From Pseudomonas sp. RIT-PI-S (GTDB taxonomy: Bacteria; Pseudomonadota; Gammaproteobacteria; Pseudomonadales; Pseudomonadaceae), in contig NZ_JANZKJ010000016.1 in NCBI RefSeq assembly GCF_025642975.1, positions 1 to 64,000 of the forward strand: DNA of 64,000 nt. The letters are read 5' to 3'. This document shows positions 7,964 to 16,405 of this stretch, piece by piece. The first letter of the stretch is position 1, and the number at the start of each line of letters is the position of its first letter. The position numbers and the translations under genes were made by a program. The notes under the pieces were generated by a model that had not been told where the DNA came from, did no database searches, and saw nothing but the letters and a program-made list of their open reading frames with translations.

Positions 7964-10288
7964 TCAATTCAACCAACCCTTGATCCAGTCCATCACTGGG
8001 GCGGCCGGGGAATCGGTGCCGCCACCACACGCCACGCCGGGCGCGGGTTCGCTGCCACGAATATAAGGCATCTGTACCGCGTTGGGGCAGCCTTCGGCCG
8101 ACCCCTGGCCAGTCTGGGCATCCACCCAAGCCAGTACGATGTTGTCTGGCACCGCCATATTCAGTGGTAGCGGGTCGGCCTTGCGCATGAAGTTGGTCCA
8201 CACCTGCAGTGCACCCGTCGCCCCGGTATAAGGCGTTTTGCCGTTGTCGTCGCGGCCCATCCATACCACGGCCAACAGGTCCTGGCTGAACCCTGCGAAC
8301 CAACTGTCGCGTGAGTCGTTGGTGGTACCGGTCTTGCCGGCAAGGTTGAGCGACGAGGGCAGTACGTTATACACCGACCGCGCGGTACCTTCGCGAACCA
8401 CGCGCTGCATGGCCGTCTGGATGAGATAGATGCTGCCAGGATCGAAACGTTGCTGGATCTGGAACGGGTAGCGCTTGAGCGGTTGACCTTCGGCAGTCAG
8501 CACGCTGCGAATACCGCGCATGGGAGTGTTGTAGCCGCCATTGGCGATGGTCTGGTAGACCGTGGCCACCTGCATCGGCGTCAGTGCCCCAGCCCCAAGC
8601 AGCATCGAAGGATAGGCCGGCCAATCCACGTCGACGCCAAGCTTGCCGAGGGTCTTGAACACATTGGGGATTCCCAGGTCCAGGCCAAGCCGAGCGCTCG
8701 ACAGGTTGTAGGAGTGAGCCAGGCCTTGATAGAGGAAAATGGTTCCGTTGGAGCCTCGCTCATAGTTTTGCGGGGTCCACACCTGGCCATCGGCGCCCTT
8801 CACCGAGAAGGGCTCGTCCTTGATCCAACTGGTCAGGGTGTATTGGCTGGGCTTTTCTAGCGCCGTGAGATAAATGGCCGGCTTTACCAGCGAGCCAATC
8901 GGCCGCACCGCATCCAACGCCCTGTTGAAGCCAGCGAAGCCCGCCTGGCGGCTGCCTACCAATGCCTGAACCTCGCCACTCTCTGGATTCGTTACCACCA
9001 TGGCCGTTTCCAGCGCATCGCCCCCCTTGCGGGCGGAGAACCGTGTGAAGCTCTCGCTGACCGCCGCTTCGGCTTTCATCTGCAGGATAGGGTCGAAGCT
9101 GGTGAAGATACGCAGGCCTTCGCCGGTAAGGTCTTCGTCGCGATAATCCTCGCGCAGCTGCCGCTTGACCAGATCGAGGAAGCCCGGGAAGGAGCTGTCG
9201 GCGAGGCTGCCGCGCTGGGTAACACCTAGCGGCATTTTCTTCGCCGCCGCCACGGCGTCCGCCGAGGCTACCCCCTGCTCCTGCAAGAGGTCGAGTACCA
9301 GATTGCGGCGCTCCAACGCACGGTCCGGATAACGGCGCGGGTTGTAATAGGAAGGCCCTTTGACCATACCCACCAGCAGCGCCACCTGATGCAGCTTGAG
9401 CTCCGACAGCGGCTGGCTGAAGAAGAATTGGCTGGCCAGCCCGAAGCCGTGAACGGCGCGTTGCCCGTCCTGGCCGATAAATACTTCGTTGAGGTAGGCC
9501 TCGAGGATTTCCTGTTTGCTGTAGTGCACCTCGAGCAGCATGGCCATCATCGCTTCAGTCAGCTTGCGGCTCAGGCTGCGCTCGTTAGTCAGGTAAAAGT
9601 TCTTTACCAACTGCTGCGTGAGCGTACTGCCGCCCTGGCGCATTTGCCCAGATGACGCGTTGATATAAACCGCCCGCGCAATGGACTTGGGCGACACGCC
9701 GAAATGGTGATAGAAATCCCGGTCCTCGACCGTCACCAAGGTTTCGACCAAATACGGCGGCACCTGGTCCAGCTTGATGAGAATGCGATCTTCAAGGTTC
9801 TTGGGATAAATGCCGCCAATTAGCAGAGGCTCGAGGCGCACCACCGGAAGCTTGTCGCCACCGGTGCCACTGAGCTCGGCAACATAGTCGCCAGAAAAAC
9901 GCACCCGCACCGGCCTAGCCTGCTCCAGCCCTTCATAGAACTGGAAGCCGCGGGTGTTAAGCGAAACGGTGTTGCCTGCAACCGCGACCTGCCCCGGGCC
10001 GTCGACGGCGTTGCCGCGGCGGTAGCCCAGCGCGTCCAGTTCAGTGAGGAAGTCCTTGAGCTCCAGCTTCTGCCCGACGAACAGCTCCAGGGGCCGTGCG
10101 TATACCTTGGCAGGGATGGTCCAGCGCTTGCCGGAGAATTTCTCCTGCACCACTGCATCGAGGTAAATAGCTACCCCGGCAAGGGCGACCAGGCCCACCA
10201 GGCCGAGCTTCAAGGCCCAACCGAGCCAGGTACGGGCACGACTTGCAGAGGAACGAGAGGATTTGCGGGGGGATCGGCTACGTGTCAT
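7964..10288 (-). CDS. mrcB: Penicillin-binding protein 1B, bifunctional peptidoglycan glycosyltransferase/transpeptidase
   Basis: Class A PBP that polymerises lipid II and cross-links stem peptides in the periplasm. 774 residues: basic cytoplasmic tail, membrane anchor at about 22-43, UB2H-like region about 60-150, then the GT51 domain with EDRDFYHHFG (catalytic Glu188) and QGGSTLTQQL near 219-227. The transpeptidase domain has the SxxK motif at Ser466-Lys469 (GSLVK), SYN at 526-528 and KTG at 652-654, all intact. The long C-terminal tail contains two cysteines. The ATG at 10288 is divergent from the gene at 10406. It heads a likely unit with the TPR lipoprotein 13 bases downstream. Confidence 0.96.
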   Translation of the reverse strand: MTRSRSPRKSSRSSASRARTWLGWALKLGLVGLVALAGVAIYLDAVVQEKFSGKRWTIPAKVYARPLELFVGQKLELKDFLTELDALGYRRGNAVDGPGQVAVAGNTVSLNTRGFQFYEGLEQARPVRVRFSGDYVAELSGTGGDKLPVVRLEPLLIGGIYPKNLEDRILIKLDQVPPYLVETLVTVEDRDFYHHFGVSPKSIARAVYINASSGQMRQGGSTLTQQLVKNFYLTNERSLSRKLTEAMMAMLLEVHYSKQEILEAYLNEVFIGQDGQRAVHGFGLASQFFFSQPLSELKLHQVALLVGMVKGPSYYNPRRYPDRALERRNLVLDLLQEQGVASADAVAAAKKMPLGVTQRGSLADSSFPGFLDLVKRQLREDYRDEDLTGEGLRIFTSFDPILQMKAEAAVSESFTRFSARKGGDALETAMVVTNPESGEVQALVGSRQAGFAGFNRALDAVRPIGSLVKPAIYLTALEKPSQYTLTSWIKDEPFSVKGADGQVWTPQNYERGSNGTIFLYQGLAHSYNLSSARLGLDLGIPNVFKTLGKLGVDVDWPAYPSMLLGAGALTPMQVATVYQTIANGGYNTPMRGIRSVLTAEGQPLKRYPFQIQQRFDPGSIYLIQTAMQRVVREGTARSVYNVLPSSLNLAGKTGTTNDSRDSWFAGFSQDLLAVVWMGRDDNGKTPYTGATGALQVWTNFMRKADPLPLNMAVPDNIVLAWVDAQTGQGSAEGCPNAVQMPYIRGSEPAPGVACGGGTDSPAAPVMDWIKGWLN

Positions 10289-10405
10289 GGCGGCGGATTA
10301 TACGCAGTTTGCGCACCTGCAAACAGAAACCTTGTTGCGGTTTGCAGCACCGCCCCAAGCCGCCATAATGATCAGCAATGCCCCTCGACCGCATAAGGAT
10401 TTCCC

Positions 10406-11962
10406 GTGAGTCAAGCTCTCATAGCTGCGCTGCAGAACCCGGCGCTTTACCCGCACCCGGTTGAAGCTTTCGAGCTTATCGAAACGCACATTTCCTGGGT
10501 CATCCTGACGGGCGAATACGCTTACAAGGTGAAAAAGCCGGTCAATTTCGGTTTCCTCGACTTCACCACCCTGGCCGCGCGCGAGCATTTCTGCCAGGAA
10601 GAACTGCGCCTCAACCAACGGCTGACCCACGGCTTATACCTGGAAGTCCTGGCGGTCACCGGCAGCGAGACCGAGCCAGTGCTTGGCGGGGACGGCCCGG
10701 CGATCGACTATGTATTGAAAATGCGTCAGTTTCCCCAAAGCCAGCTGCTGAGCACCCTGCAAGCGAACGGCGAGCTAGGTAGCACGGAGATTGACTCGAT
10801 CGCCAGGCAAATCGCCCGCTTCCATCAGGCCGCCCCTCGGGTAGCCGCCGACCGCAGCGAAGGCTCGCCGGAAAGCGTGATGGCGCCGGTACTGCAAAAC
10901 TTCGAACAGATCCGGCCTTTCCTTTCCGATCGGGCCGACCTGACCCAGCTCGAGGCGCTCGAAGCCTGGGCCCGGGCCGAATACGATCGCCTGCTGCCCT
11001 TGCTGCAGGAGCGCAAGGCCAGCGGCTACATTCGCGAGTGCCATGGCGATCTGCACCTGGGCAACGCTACCTTGATAGGCGGCGAGGTGGTGATCTTCGA
11101 CTGCATCGAATTCAATGAACCCTTCCGCATGACGGATGTGTACGCCGACATCGGCTTCCTCGCCATGGACTTGGAAGACCGCGGCCTCAAGTGCCTGTCC
11201 CGCCGCTGGGTAACCCGCTACCTGGAACTGACCGGTGATTATGCCGGGCTGCCGTTGCTTAATTTCTACAAGGCCTATCGGGCGATGGTCCGTGCGAAGG
11301 TAGCGCTGTTCAGCATGCCGGCGAACGCGGACGGCTTGCAACGCAAGACCGCGCTGCGCCAATACCGCAACTATGCAACCCTCGCGGAAAGCTACAGCGC
11401 AATCCCTTCTCGTTTTCTGGCGATCACCAGCGGTGTATCCGCCGTGGGCAAAAGCCATGTGGCCTTGCGCCTGGTAGAGGCGTTGGGTGCCATTCGTCTT
11501 CGCTCCGATGTGGAGCGTAAGCGGCTGTTCCCCGAAAGCGAGCCGGGAGACAGCAACGCCCTGTATAGCGAGCAGGCCAGCGAAGCGACTTATGACCGGC
11601 TGCATCAACTCGCGGGCACGGTATTGGGCGCTGGTTTCCCCGTGGTATTGGACGCAACTTACCTCAAGCAGCCCCAACGCGCTGCGGCGCAAGCCATCGC
11701 ACAGGCTCGTGGCGTACCGTTCATCATCCTCGACTGCGCAGCGCCGCAAGCCATTATCGAGAGCTGGCTGAGCCAGCGCCAAGCTCAGCTGCATGAGCGG
11801 GACCCTTCGGACGCAACGCTTGAGGTCATTGCCACCCAGGAACGCAACCGCGACCCGCTTTCCGGGGAGGAACGGCTGGCAGCCCGAAGCGTGGCCACGC
11901 ATGATGCCCAAAGCGTCGACGCCCTGCTGGACACCATCCGCCAGCGACTACCGGGGCTTTGA
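10406..11962 (+). CDS. Bifunctional aminoglycoside phosphotransferase-like/AAA ATPase protein
   Basis: A fusion protein of 518 residues. The N-terminal part (about 1-320) resembles the APH/choline kinase fold, with the catalytic loop CHGDLHLGN near residues 212-220 and the metal-binding IFDCIEFN. The C-terminal part (about 335-515) is a P-loop kinase-like domain with Walker A GVSAVGKS near residue 346 and a DATYLK motif typical of zeta-toxin or gluconate-kinase-like small-molecule kinases. The substrate is unknown; despite the name there is no reason to expect antibiotic resistance. The start is GTG at 10406 with AAGGAT just upstream. It is common at this site next to mrcB in pseudomonads. 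Confidence 0.85.
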   Translation: MSQALIAALQNPALYPHPVEAFELIETHISWVILTGEYAYKVKKPVNFGFLDFTTLAAREHFCQEELRLNQRLTHGLYLEVLAVTGSETEPVLGGDGPAIDYVLKMRQFPQSQLLSTLQANGELGSTEIDSIARQIARFHQAAPRVAADRSEGSPESVMAPVLQNFEQIRPFLSDRADLTQLEALEAWARAEYDRLLPLLQERKASGYIRECHGDLHLGNATLIGGEVVIFDCIEFNEPFRMTDVYADIGFLAMDLEDRGLKCLSRRWVTRYLELTGDYAGLPLLNFYKAYRAMVRAKVALFSMPANADGLQRKTALRQYRNYATLAESYSAIPSRFLAITSGVSAVGKSHVALRLVEALGAIRLRSDVERKRLFPESEPGDSNALYSEQASEATYDRLHQLAGTVLGAGFPVVLDATYLKQPQRAAAQAIAQARGVPFIILDCAAPQAIIESWLSQRQAQLHERDPSDATLEVIATQERNRDPLSGEERLAARSVATHDAQSVDALLDTIRQRLPGL

Positions 11963-12048
11963 TCTGAGCGGGGCGTGAACCAGTCCACACCTTCGGAATC
12001 CGGGTGGTGTCATTATGATGGCGCCACTTTCTCAACGGAGATGCTGCC

Positions 12049-12393
12049 ATGACCCAGCCCAGGCTGATTGCTTCGCCCCTTTTTGCGCTCGTCAGAGAGG
12101 AAAACATCCAGGCATTCAACGAAGAAAAGCGCCGGGCCGGCGCGGTGGACTTCTCCGGTGGTGACTTTCGCGGCCTGGATCTACGCAATCTCGATGCCGA
12201 GGGCGTGGACCTGAGCGATGCCTATTTCCGTTCAGCAGACCTGCGCGGCATAGATTTTCGCGGCGCTCGCCTGGAAGGGGCTTCTCTGGCCCATGCACAG
12301 ATTTCGGGCGCTTACTTTCCGCCAGAACTCAGCGCCGACGAGATTCTCATGTCGGTCAATTTCGGTACCCGGCTTCGCTACCGAACGAAATGA
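12049..12393 (+). CDS. Pentapeptide repeat-containing protein
   Basis: Short 114-residue protein with a run of pentapeptide repeats, A(D/N)Lxx, between about residues 40 and 90 (segments such as DLRNLDAEGVDLSD and SADLRGIDFRGARLEG). These build a right-handed quadrilateral beta-helix. There is no signal peptide. Some members of the family mimic DNA and protect gyrase, but only about ten repeat units are present here, and no target can be inferred. An N-terminal segment of about 35 residues without repeats precedes the helix. It stands alone between the APH/AAA gene and the TfoX-like gene, with 60 bases to the latter. Confidence 0.85.
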   Translation: MTQPRLIASPLFALVREENIQAFNEEKRRAGAVDFSGGDFRGLDLRNLDAEGVDLSDAYFRSADLRGIDFRGARLEGASLAHAQISGAYFPPELSADEILMSVNFGTRLRYRTK

Positions 12394-12453
12394 TCCAGGG
12401 CCGCTAAACTTCTGCGCTAGGCCGCAGCGTGGCCGCCCCGGTAAGGAGCGTGG

Positions 12454-12729
12454 ATGAACGACGAGCTACAGGACCTGCGAAACCTCGGTAAAACGTCCGC
12501 CCAATGGCTGCATGCCGTTGGCATTCATAGCGCGGCCGACCTACGTCGTCTGGGCGCGGTCGACGCTTACCGGGCAGTGAAAACCCGAGGCTTCCGGGCC
12601 TCGAAAGTGTTGCTGTATGCCATTGAGGGCGCGTTACTGGGCGTCCATTGGAACGATGTACCGCTCGAGCGCAAAGAGGCGCTGAACAAAGCGCTGGAGG
12701 CGCTATCACCTGCGCGCCAGAAAACCTGA
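12454..12729 (+). CDS. TfoX/Sxy C-terminal-domain-like protein
   Basis: A 91-residue protein that matches only the C-terminal domain of TfoX/Sxy competence regulators: a helix-hairpin-helix-like start (LRNLGKTSAQWLHAVGI) followed by an HSAADLRRLGAVDAYRAVK segment. The N-terminal TfoX domain is missing, and this is the common short form in pseudomonads, so it need not be a truncation. No role in competence can be assumed. It starts GTG/ATG-clear at 12454 after GGAGCG, and is followed by 36 bases before the cyclic-nucleotide-binding gene on the same strand. Confidence 0.8.
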   Translation: MNDELQDLRNLGKTSAQWLHAVGIHSAADLRRLGAVDAYRAVKTRGFRASKVLLYAIEGALLGVHWNDVPLERKEALNKALEALSPARQKT

Positions 12730-12765
12730 CCCGCCGCGCTAATTTGCGAGGCCCGAGACCGAATC

Positions 12766-13557
12766 ATGTATGTAGTTGGGGAGCAGTCGGCCTACGCCGA
12801 AGAATGGATCAACAGGCTGCAGGGCATTCCGGCCCAGCTTCTGGACGATACGCAGCCTGAAGGCGAAGCGCTGGAGGTGCCCGCCGGCACCTCTTTGGAC
12901 GCGCATCTAGAGGCCGGGCGGCTTTATTTGATCGAGGCGGGGCTGGTGCATGTCAGCCTCAATGAACGCAGCCTGTTCTACCTTAGCGAAGGCGACCTGC
13001 TCAACCTTGCCCCTGCGCCCGTAGGCTTCAACTGCCAATACCAGGCAGCCGCGCCACTGCGCCTGGTTTCATATGACCGTGATAATGCCCTGGCGCAGGT
13101 GTGTGCCAACGGGCGAGGTGCGCTGCTGGCAGACTACCTGGGAGGCCATGCCTGGCTGCTGGCCGAAGCGGTGACTCGCTTGAAACAGCCTGAATATCGC
13201 AGCGCCAGCGGCTTCAAGCATGTTGCCGCGGGAGAGGTATTGATCCGCCAGGGCGACGAGCCGGACCATGTGTTCATCATTATCGATGGCCATGCGGAGG
13301 TATTCGTGGATGGCCTGAAGGTAGGGGACGTCGCGAAAGAGGAAATCTTCGGCGCAATGGCGGTGTTCACGGAAGAGAAGCGCACCGCCACCGTTATCGC
13401 CAGCACGGCGTGCACCGTCATGCTGATTCCGAAGGATCAGTTCCTTGCCATGACCCAATCCAACCCTCGTATTGCGCACAGCCTGATCGAAAGCATGGCG
13501 AAGAAAATCAATGTGTTGAATCGTCAGTTGACCAGCCCGGGATTGGATGGGCAATGA
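12766..13557 (+). CDS. Cyclic nucleotide-binding domain protein (CbpA-like)
   Basis: A 263-residue protein with two cyclic-nucleotide-binding-like beta-barrels. The N-terminal one (about 20-110) looks degenerate. The C-terminal one (about 145-250) is well formed, with HVAAGEVLIRQGDEPDHVFII, the GAMAVFTEEKRTATV phosphate-binding-cassette region (where E and R contact cAMP in CRP), and the final helix. There is no helix-turn-helix, so it is not a DNA-binding Crp/Fnr regulator. Location immediately upstream of the PrrF small RNA matches P. aeruginosa CbpA, a cAMP-binding protein. I leave the symbol blank because orthology rests on memory of synteny and domain layout. Confidence 0.87.
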   Translation: MYVVGEQSAYAEEWINRLQGIPAQLLDDTQPEGEALEVPAGTSLDAHLEAGRLYLIEAGLVHVSLNERSLFYLSEGDLLNLAPAPVGFNCQYQAAAPLRLVSYDRDNALAQVCANGRGALLADYLGGHAWLLAEAVTRLKQPEYRSASGFKHVAAGEVLIRQGDEPDHVFIIIDGHAEVFVDGLKVGDVAKEEIFGAMAVFTEEKRTATVIASTACTVMLIPKDQFLAMTQSNPRIAHSLIESMAKKINVLNRQLTSPGLDGQ

Positions 13558-13571
13558 ATTTGAAAATGCAC

Positions 13572-13599
13572 TTGACTCTCAAATGAGAATAGTTATGAT
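13572..13599 (+). promoter_or_regulatory. Fur-controlled promoter of the PrrF sRNA
   Basis: A -35 box TTGACT (13572-13577) and a -10 box TATGAT (13594-13599) are 16 bases apart. A Fur-box-like sequence spans 13579-13597, about 12 of 19 positions matching the classical consensus, with ATGAGAAT and GTTAT cores. It covers the space between the boxes and overlaps the -10, so iron-loaded Fur would block transcription. Fur itself is encoded at 61889-62293. Confidence 0.85.
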
Positions 13600-13605
13600 T
13601 AGCAC

Positions 13606-13712
13606 AACTGATCGCGAGATCAGCCGATAAGCAGCCCGGTGGTTCGGACTCAGCTTATCTCCTCATCAGGCTAATCACGGTTATTGACCCGGCTCTTGCC
13701 GGGTCTTTTTTT
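13606..13712 (+). ncRNA. prrF: PrrF iron-responsive small RNA
   Basis: The approximately 107-nt RNA begins with a CTGATCGCGAGATCAG hairpin-like 5' end. It has the core CTCATCAGGCTAATCACGG region that pairs with mRNAs of iron-containing proteins such as sodB and acnB in P. aeruginosa, and it ends in a Rho-independent terminator. When iron is low, Fur leaves the promoter and PrrF (with Hfq) represses non-essential iron proteins. The start is inferred from the -10 box at 13594-13599. P. aeruginosa carries two tandem copies at this site; here there is one, as expected for other pseudomonads in which the copies are dispersed. I cannot say whether this is copy 1 or 2. Confidence 0.92.
13686..13712 (+). 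terminator. Terminator of PrrF
   Basis: Stem GACCCGGC (13686-13693) pairs with GCCGGGTC (13698-13705) around a 4-base loop and is followed by a run of seven Ts. It ends the sRNA before the convergent sfsA gene. Confidence 0.93.
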
Positions 13713-13747
13713 GCTCGCGATTTACTTCGGCACCTGCGCTGCGCAGG

Positions 13748-14461
13748 TTATCCGTCCAGATGAAGCGCCAGGCGGCGGTCGATGAAAATCGCTTCGGGCG
13801 TAAGGTGAACCCCATAGGCCAACACCTCGACGCCCTCTGCAGCGGCATTTCGCAGTGCCTGGGCATAGGCGTCGTCGATCTCGTCAGCCGGACGCACCGC
13901 CTCCACGCCTGTCAGGTTTACACAGAACAACTGGACCGCCCGCGTGCCGCGCTTGGCCAACGTAACCAATTCGCGCAAATGACGGGCGCCACGCTGGGTG
14001 ACCGCATCCGGGAAGGCGGCCACGGTGGTGCCGTCAAACCCCAAGGTCACGCTTTTAACCTCTACGAATGCCTCGCCTGAAGGAAATTGCAGATGAAAAT
14101 CCACTCGGCTGTTCTCTTCGCCATAGCGCACCTCGCGGCGAAGCGCGGTAAAGCCGGCCAGTTCCGGGATCGCATTGGCCAGTAGCGCTTCTTCCACCAC
14201 TCGGTTGGCGCGCCCGGTGTTGATGCAAGCCAGCCGGCCTTGAGGGGTTTCGACGATTTCCCAGGTTCCTGGCAGCTTGCGCGCTGGGTCGTTGGAACGG
14301 TTGAACCACACCCGGCTACCCGGCTGCATGCAATTGAGCATGGATCCGGTATTAGGGCAGTGCAGAGTGATTTCGCTGCCATCGGCAAGCTGCACGTCAG
14401 CCAGAAAGCGTTTATAGCGGCGCAGCAGAATGCCCACCTCTAGAGGAGGATCGAATTGCAT
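13748..14461 (-). CDS. sfsA: Sugar fermentation stimulation protein SfsA homologue
   Basis: SfsA family protein of 237 residues. The family has an OB-fold DNA-binding-like N-terminus and a nuclease-like C-terminal core, but its biochemical role is not settled; in E. coli overexpression affects maltose metabolism. Recognisable segments are LLRRYKRFLADV, HCPNTGSML and the VEVKSVTL motif with acidic residues typical of the PD-(D/E)xK-like fold. The ATG at 14461 lies in the stop codon of the upstream aminotransferase gene (TGATG, 1-base overlap). The GTG four codons earlier is possible but less likely. It converges on PrrF. Confidence 0.93.
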   Translation of the reverse strand: MQFDPPLEVGILLRRYKRFLADVQLADGSEITLHCPNTGSMLNCMQPGSRVWFNRSNDPARKLPGTWEIVETPQGRLACINTGRANRVVEEALLANAIPELAGFTALRREVRYGEENSRVDFHLQFPSGEAFVEVKSVTLGFDGTTVAAFPDAVTQRGARHLRELVTLAKRGTRAVQLFCVNLTGVEAVRPADEIDDAYAQALRNAAAEGVEVLAYGVHLTPEAIFIDRRLALHLDG

Positions 14462-15633
14462 CAGCCCTGCCACCGTTGCAGGCCGCGGGCGATACGTTCC
14501 ACCGCTTCTTCCAGGCGCGGCAGGGCTTGGGTGTAGGCGAAGCGTACATGCTGGCGCGCCAGGTGGCGGCCGAAGTCCAGCCCTGGGGTGAAGGCAACGT
14601 GCTCCTCCTCAAGGAAGAAGCGGGAGAGCTCATAGGCATCACCCCCTAGCCGGCTGATGTCGGCGTATAGGTAGAACGCCCCCTCAGGCTCGACGGCGAT
14701 ATCGAAACCAAGCCCGCGCAGCGCAGGCAAGAGGAAGTCGCGCCGCTGCCGGAACGCTTCCCGGCGCTGCTCGAGGATTTCCAGGGTCTGGGGCTCGAAG
14801 CAGGCGAGCGCGGCATGTTGCGCAATGCTCGGGGCGCTGATGTAAAGGTTTTGCGCGAGCTTCTCCAGCTCAGGAACCGCCTCGGGCGGCGCGACCAGCC
14901 AGCCCAGGCGCCAGCCCGTCATACCGAAGTACTTGGAGAAGCTATTGAGCACAAACGCTGAATCGTCCACTTCCAGCACACTGCGTGCATCCATGCCGTA
15001 GGTCAGCCCGTGGTAGATCTCGTCCACCACCAGATGGCCATCACGGGCTTTGAGGGCATCACTGAGTGCCCTGAAGTCGCCCAGGCCGAGCACCGCGCCG
15101 GTCGGGTTGGCCGGAGATGCTACGAGCGCCCCCACCGATTGGGTATCCCAATGCTCCGCAACCAAGCGCGCATTGAGCTGGTAGTGATCAGCAGGGCCTA
15201 CCGGCACCAGCTTGGCATCACCTTCGACGAGCCGCAGGAAGTGGCGGTTGCAGGGGTAGCCTGGGTCTGCCAGCAGCCAATGGTGGCCCGGATCGACCAG
15301 CAACGCACTGGTCAGCAGGAGCGCGCCCGAGCCGCCTGGCGTGACCATCACCCGGGCAGGGTCGATGTCCAGCCCGTAGCGTTGACCATAAAAACCTGCG
15401 ATGGCCTGGCGCAGCGCTGGCAGGCCACGCGCGGCGGTGTAACCGGTGTGGCCAGCGGCAAGCGCCGCCTGCCCCGCCGCCACGATGGGGGCTGCGGTGA
15501 CGAAATCCGGTTCGCCGATTTCAAGGTGAATCACGTCATGGCCGGCGGCCTGTAGCTCGTTCGCGCGCGCCAACAAGGCCATCACATGAAAGGGTTCGAT
15601 CGCGCGGCTACGCGCACTGTAAGGCTTGGCCAT
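14461..15633 (-). CDS. PLP-dependent class I/II aminotransferase
   Basis: Fold-type I aminotransferase of 390 residues. Visible landmarks are the NPTGAV motif that binds the substrate carboxylate region (near residue 172), DEIYHGL with the PLP-binding Asp, the SFSKYFGMTGWRLGW block containing the Schiff-base lysine (near residue 235), and the C-terminal arginine region (HVRFAYTQ). It belongs to the aspartate/tyrosine-type subgroup; the amino acid used cannot be read from sequence. Start ATG at 15633 with MAKPYSARSRAI. It overlaps sfsA by one base, so the two are cotranscribed. It is divergent from dksA across about 250 bases. Confidence 0.9.
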   Translation of the reverse strand: MAKPYSARSRAIEPFHVMALLARANELQAAGHDVIHLEIGEPDFVTAAPIVAAGQAALAAGHTGYTAARGLPALRQAIAGFYGQRYGLDIDPARVMVTPGGSGALLLTSALLVDPGHHWLLADPGYPCNRHFLRLVEGDAKLVPVGPADHYQLNARLVAEHWDTQSVGALVASPANPTGAVLGLGDFRALSDALKARDGHLVVDEIYHGLTYGMDARSVLEVDDSAFVLNSFSKYFGMTGWRLGWLVAPPEAVPELEKLAQNLYISAPSIAQHAALACFEPQTLEILEQRREAFRQRRDFLLPALRGLGFDIAVEPEGAFYLYADISRLGGDAYELSRFFLEEEHVAFTPGLDFGRHLARQHVRFAYTQALPRLEEAVERIARGLQRWQG

Positions 15634-15889
15634 GTGGCTATCTCGGGTTGCCTGGCAAAGGCTGATTCTACGGCAACCATTCCCTGGAATGCGCGGTTTC
15701 CGGTGCCGTTGAATGAATGGCTGCCGCGGATGTCGAACCCCCTTGCAAATGCCAAATCAGGCTAGACAACCGGGAGTGGCGCACCCCGATTCGATCTGGT
15801 AAGTTCGCCCGCTTGCAGTCGCGGGGCCGGCGGGCGCCGGAGATGGATCATCCCGCGCAGTGGATTAGAAGAGCGAGAGGCGGTCATTC

Positions 15890-16336
15890 ATGCCCACCAA
15901 TGAAAACCAGCAACACAGCACTGAGCTCGTTCGCGGCTTCAAACCCTATGAGGAACAAAAGGGTGAGGAGTACATGAACGATGCGATGCGGGCTCACTTC
16001 ACGAAAATCCTGAATCAATGGAAACAGGAGTTGATGCAGGAAGTCGACCGCACCGTGGACCACATGAAGGATGAGGCTGCCAACTTCCCGGACCCGGCTG
16101 ACCGAGCTAGCCAGGAAGAAGAGTTCAGCCTTGAACTGCGCGCCCGTGACCGTGAACGCAAGTTGATCAAGAAGATCGACAAGACCCTGCAATTGATCGA
16201 AGACAAAGACTACGGCTGGTGCGAATCCTGCGGTATCGAAATCGGCATCCGCCGCCTTGAGGCGCGTCCTACCGCCGATATGTGCGTGGACTGCAAGAGC
16301 CTCGCTGAAATCAAGGAAAAGCAGATCGGCAAATGA
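15890..16336 (+). CDS. dksA: RNA polymerase-binding transcription factor DksA
   Basis: DksA enters the RNA polymerase secondary channel and, with ppGpp, adjusts rRNA and amino-acid promoters. 148 residues: N-terminal extension, coiled coil (about 30-110) with the acidic tip motif FPDPADRASQEEE, and the C-terminal zinc finger with two CxxC pairs, CESC near 115-118 and CVDC near 136-139. All four cysteines are present, so it is the zinc-bound form rather than the Cys-poor DksA2 paralogue. The ATG at 15890 is followed 69 bases after its stop by gluQ on the same strand, a common proteobacterial pairing. Confidence 0.97.
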   Translation: MPTNENQQHSTELVRGFKPYEEQKGEEYMNDAMRAHFTKILNQWKQELMQEVDRTVDHMKDEAANFPDPADRASQEEEFSLELRARDRERKLIKKIDKTLQLIEDKDYGWCESCGIEIGIRRLEARPTADMCVDCKSLAEIKEKQIGK

Positions 16337-16405
16337 TCTGCGCCGGGGCGCCCTCTGCGCGCGCCCCTGCCTGGCTGGCGTTGCCGGCATACCTATGGCC
16401 TGCCC

